From Xestospongia bergquistia (lineage: Eukaryota; Porifera; Demospongiae; Haplosclerida; Petrosiidae), in assembly GCA_963965975.1 (NCBI GenBank), contig OZ014417.1, forward strand, positions 4,507,821 through 4,571,820: a stretch of 64,000 bases of DNA, read 5' to 3'. The position numbers were made by a program, and so were the translations under genes. The notes under the pieces are model-generated. The model did no database searches and was not told where the DNA came from. It was given only the letters and a program-made list of their open reading frames with translations. The stretch's first letter is position 1. The number at the start of each line of letters is the position of its first letter. Positions 62,701 through 64,000 of this stretch are shown here, in pieces.

Positions 62701-64000
62701 TACAAGTAATGAATGGCCAAGAGTACAAACAACTAAATTACCTTTCTGATAGCATGAAGACTACTGATGTGCTTTTCAGGAATACTACGAGGAAGTTTAT
62801 CAAATCTATCCAAAATTAACTTCATTATTTCTCGACAGCCCTGTGTAGTCTTTAAAACTGCATTTCTTTGTGGCACTAGACTCACCTTATAGTCTACTCC
62901 ACCAACTACACTGTGAACTAGTGACAGTCCATGTTGCCATGTTAATTGATTTTCAATATCTAACTGTTGCAAGACAGTCTCACATACCATTCTATACAAA
63001 AGATAATGAACAAAAATTATAGCACAATACACTTGCATAATCAAAGTTGTGAAGGTTTATTACAGGTTGTATTAACTACCATGCATTTGAGTGTGTGCAA
63101 AAGCACACACTCAAATGCATGTTAGGAAAATGCACATCAAAATCACACTTAGTGAAACCACCTGGTTTCAATGCATATTGTATTTGGTATGCATATTAGA
63201 AGATCATGTAAGATAATGTGAGACAATTAAACTGGATGGATCACATGCTCTTGTAATGCAGATTCAGTTTTAACTCTGTTATTTCTGCAAGTGTAACACA
63301 TTTTATAAGATTTAAGCCTATGAAGCACATTAGTTACATCAAGTGAATCAAGTCTGAACACACCTAATGACAGAAGTTTATAGTGAAAAAGCAACTGCCT
63401 TGATACATTAAATAATAAGATCCTCTAATAAACACACAAAGGCAGTTGTTTTCATAGTATGCCATAATTGCATCTATTAACTTTAGTGATTTAAATGTTC
63501 AGTTCAAACAAGCAGATTATTTCCAAACCAATCCACTTCATCTTAGAGTTGGTATTCGTAAAAAAACCACTAGGCTAGCCTGTAATCAATTAAATTAAAA
63601 TCACATTTGATTGAAGAAAAGAGCCTGTAATCAATTAAGTTGAAATCACATTTGATTGTAGAGAGTAATAAATAAAAGAAATGCCTTCAGTAATAGAGAA
63701 CATCAATGCAAGTGACTGTATCACCAAAGACAATGGAATTTCAACAAGTCACTTTTATGTTACTTTACATCATAGCCTACCATTTAACATACCTAGCTGG
63801 TATAATATTCTGTGACACCAGAGCTTCCAGTGTATGAGTTAATGTTAATACTCTGTGAGGATTTGCCTGGGCTATCATATAATTTGCATAATCCAAGATG
63901 AAACGAGACCATTGTTCCTACAAAGAGAGTGACTTGTCAAATAAAGAATACATACTATAAACGTTTGACAATTATCACCTAACTATGCTTTTAAACATAA
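53756..64000 (-). CDS. MED23: MED23, Mediator complex subunit 23 (5' end beyond window)
   Basis: About thirty minus-strand exons follow MED23 from near its N-terminus to the stop at 53756-53758. Matches include the exon at 63.8-63.92 kb (EQWSRFILDYANYMIAQANP), then QLTWQHGLSLVHSVVGGVDY (62.9 kb; human has ALTFKLVRKIIGGVDYK), LLTWSHLANQFSVLALIQVI (61.2 kb), SQLVTPALLETFSRVLLW (59.5 kb; human ALAPALVETYSRLLV), LQSLLEMISYRFHYQ (59.35 kb; human HTLLEMFSYRMHHI), RVEEEYQKL (58.1 kb) and the C-terminus DEIEKIVTSLHSPLKMRLRC with a Pro-rich tail. MED23 is a tail-module subunit linking signal-dependent activators to RNA polymerase II in the nucleus. The very first exon or exons lie beyond 64000. Introns are mostly short; the one at 63.05-63.80 kb is long and holds a palindrome and a tandem repeat. 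Confidence 0.9.
63080..63121. repeat. Perfect 19-base palindrome with 4-base loop
   Basis: The arm 63080-63098 (CATGCATTTGAGTGTGTGC) and its exact reverse complement at 63103-63121 are separated by AAAA. The palindrome lies in a MED23 intron. A second small inverted repeat (TGAAACCA/TGGTTTCA) follows at 63153-63170. It may be a foldback remnant or a cruciform-forming site; no target duplication is obvious. Confidence 0.75.
63577..63664. repeat. Two tandem copies of a 45-base unit
   Basis: AGCCTGTAATCAATTAA begins a unit at 63577 that is repeated from 63622 with about three changes plus some variation at the end. Each unit contains CACATTTGATTG. It lies in the same MED23 intron as the palindrome and looks like a simple tandem duplication. 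Confidence 0.7.

Noticed and set aside
63080-63121. Reading the perfect palindrome as a microRNA precursor
   Set aside because: The 4-base loop and 19-base stem are too short for a normal animal pre-miRNA, and both arms are perfectly paired.
1-64000. CRISPR arrays, tRNA or rRNA genes, bacterial operons
   Set aside because: No regular spaced repeats, no recognisable tRNA or rRNA sequence, and all confident genes are intron-bearing or animal-type.

Overview
This window looks like nuclear DNA of a sponge (Porifera, probably a demosponge). The DNA is AT-rich, the genes are packed closely, and they are cut by many introns that are mostly 45-70 bases long. Clear animal genes are present: an IP3-receptor-type channel, MED23, HPS1, CDK10, shugoshin and ACOX3. 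They sit beside a type II alternative NADH dehydrogenase, which vertebrates have lost, and an Ig/FN3 receptor that matches no vertebrate protein I know. All gene calls come from joining translated exons by eye and comparing them with protein families from memory. Exon borders are exact only where coordinates are given.

Layout, left to right. 1-138 (-): first coding exon of an unidentified gene, back to back with 283-14599 (+), a large IP3-receptor-like channel with an odd pore loop. 15.8-16.9 kb (-): only the 3' exons of a Ku80 (XRCC5)-like gene, with a hAT-like MITE in one intron. 17570-24718 (+): peroxisomal acyl-CoA oxidase (ACOX3-like) ending in SKL. 24.7-26.4 kb: spacer with a weak membrane ORF. 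26382-29094 (-): shugoshin, with an intronless PHYHD1-like gene (27885-28745, +) inside its intron 2. 29166-32115 (+): CDK10, whose start codon is 71 bases from that of shugoshin. 33105-38126 (+): Ig/FN3 transmembrane receptor. 38338-40977 (-): alternative NADH dehydrogenase. 41414-52253 (+): HPS1, with a hAT remnant in an intron. 52.3-53.7 kb: spacer with a decayed charged ORF and a 54-base MITE-like insertion. 53756 to beyond 64000 (-): MED23.

The genes are unrelated housekeeping and signalling genes, not one pathway. Neighbours are often divergent (short shared promoters near 139-282, 29095-29165 and 41 kb) or convergent (stops 211 bases apart near 38.2 kb). The mobile sequences I found are short non-autonomous or decayed DNA transposons in introns and spacers. 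No RNA gene, CRISPR array or prokaryotic feature was recognised. The best candidates for new biology are the IP3-receptor-like channel without the usual GGGxGD selectivity filter, the sponge-type Ig/FN3 receptor, and the PHYHD1-in-shugoshin nested locus.
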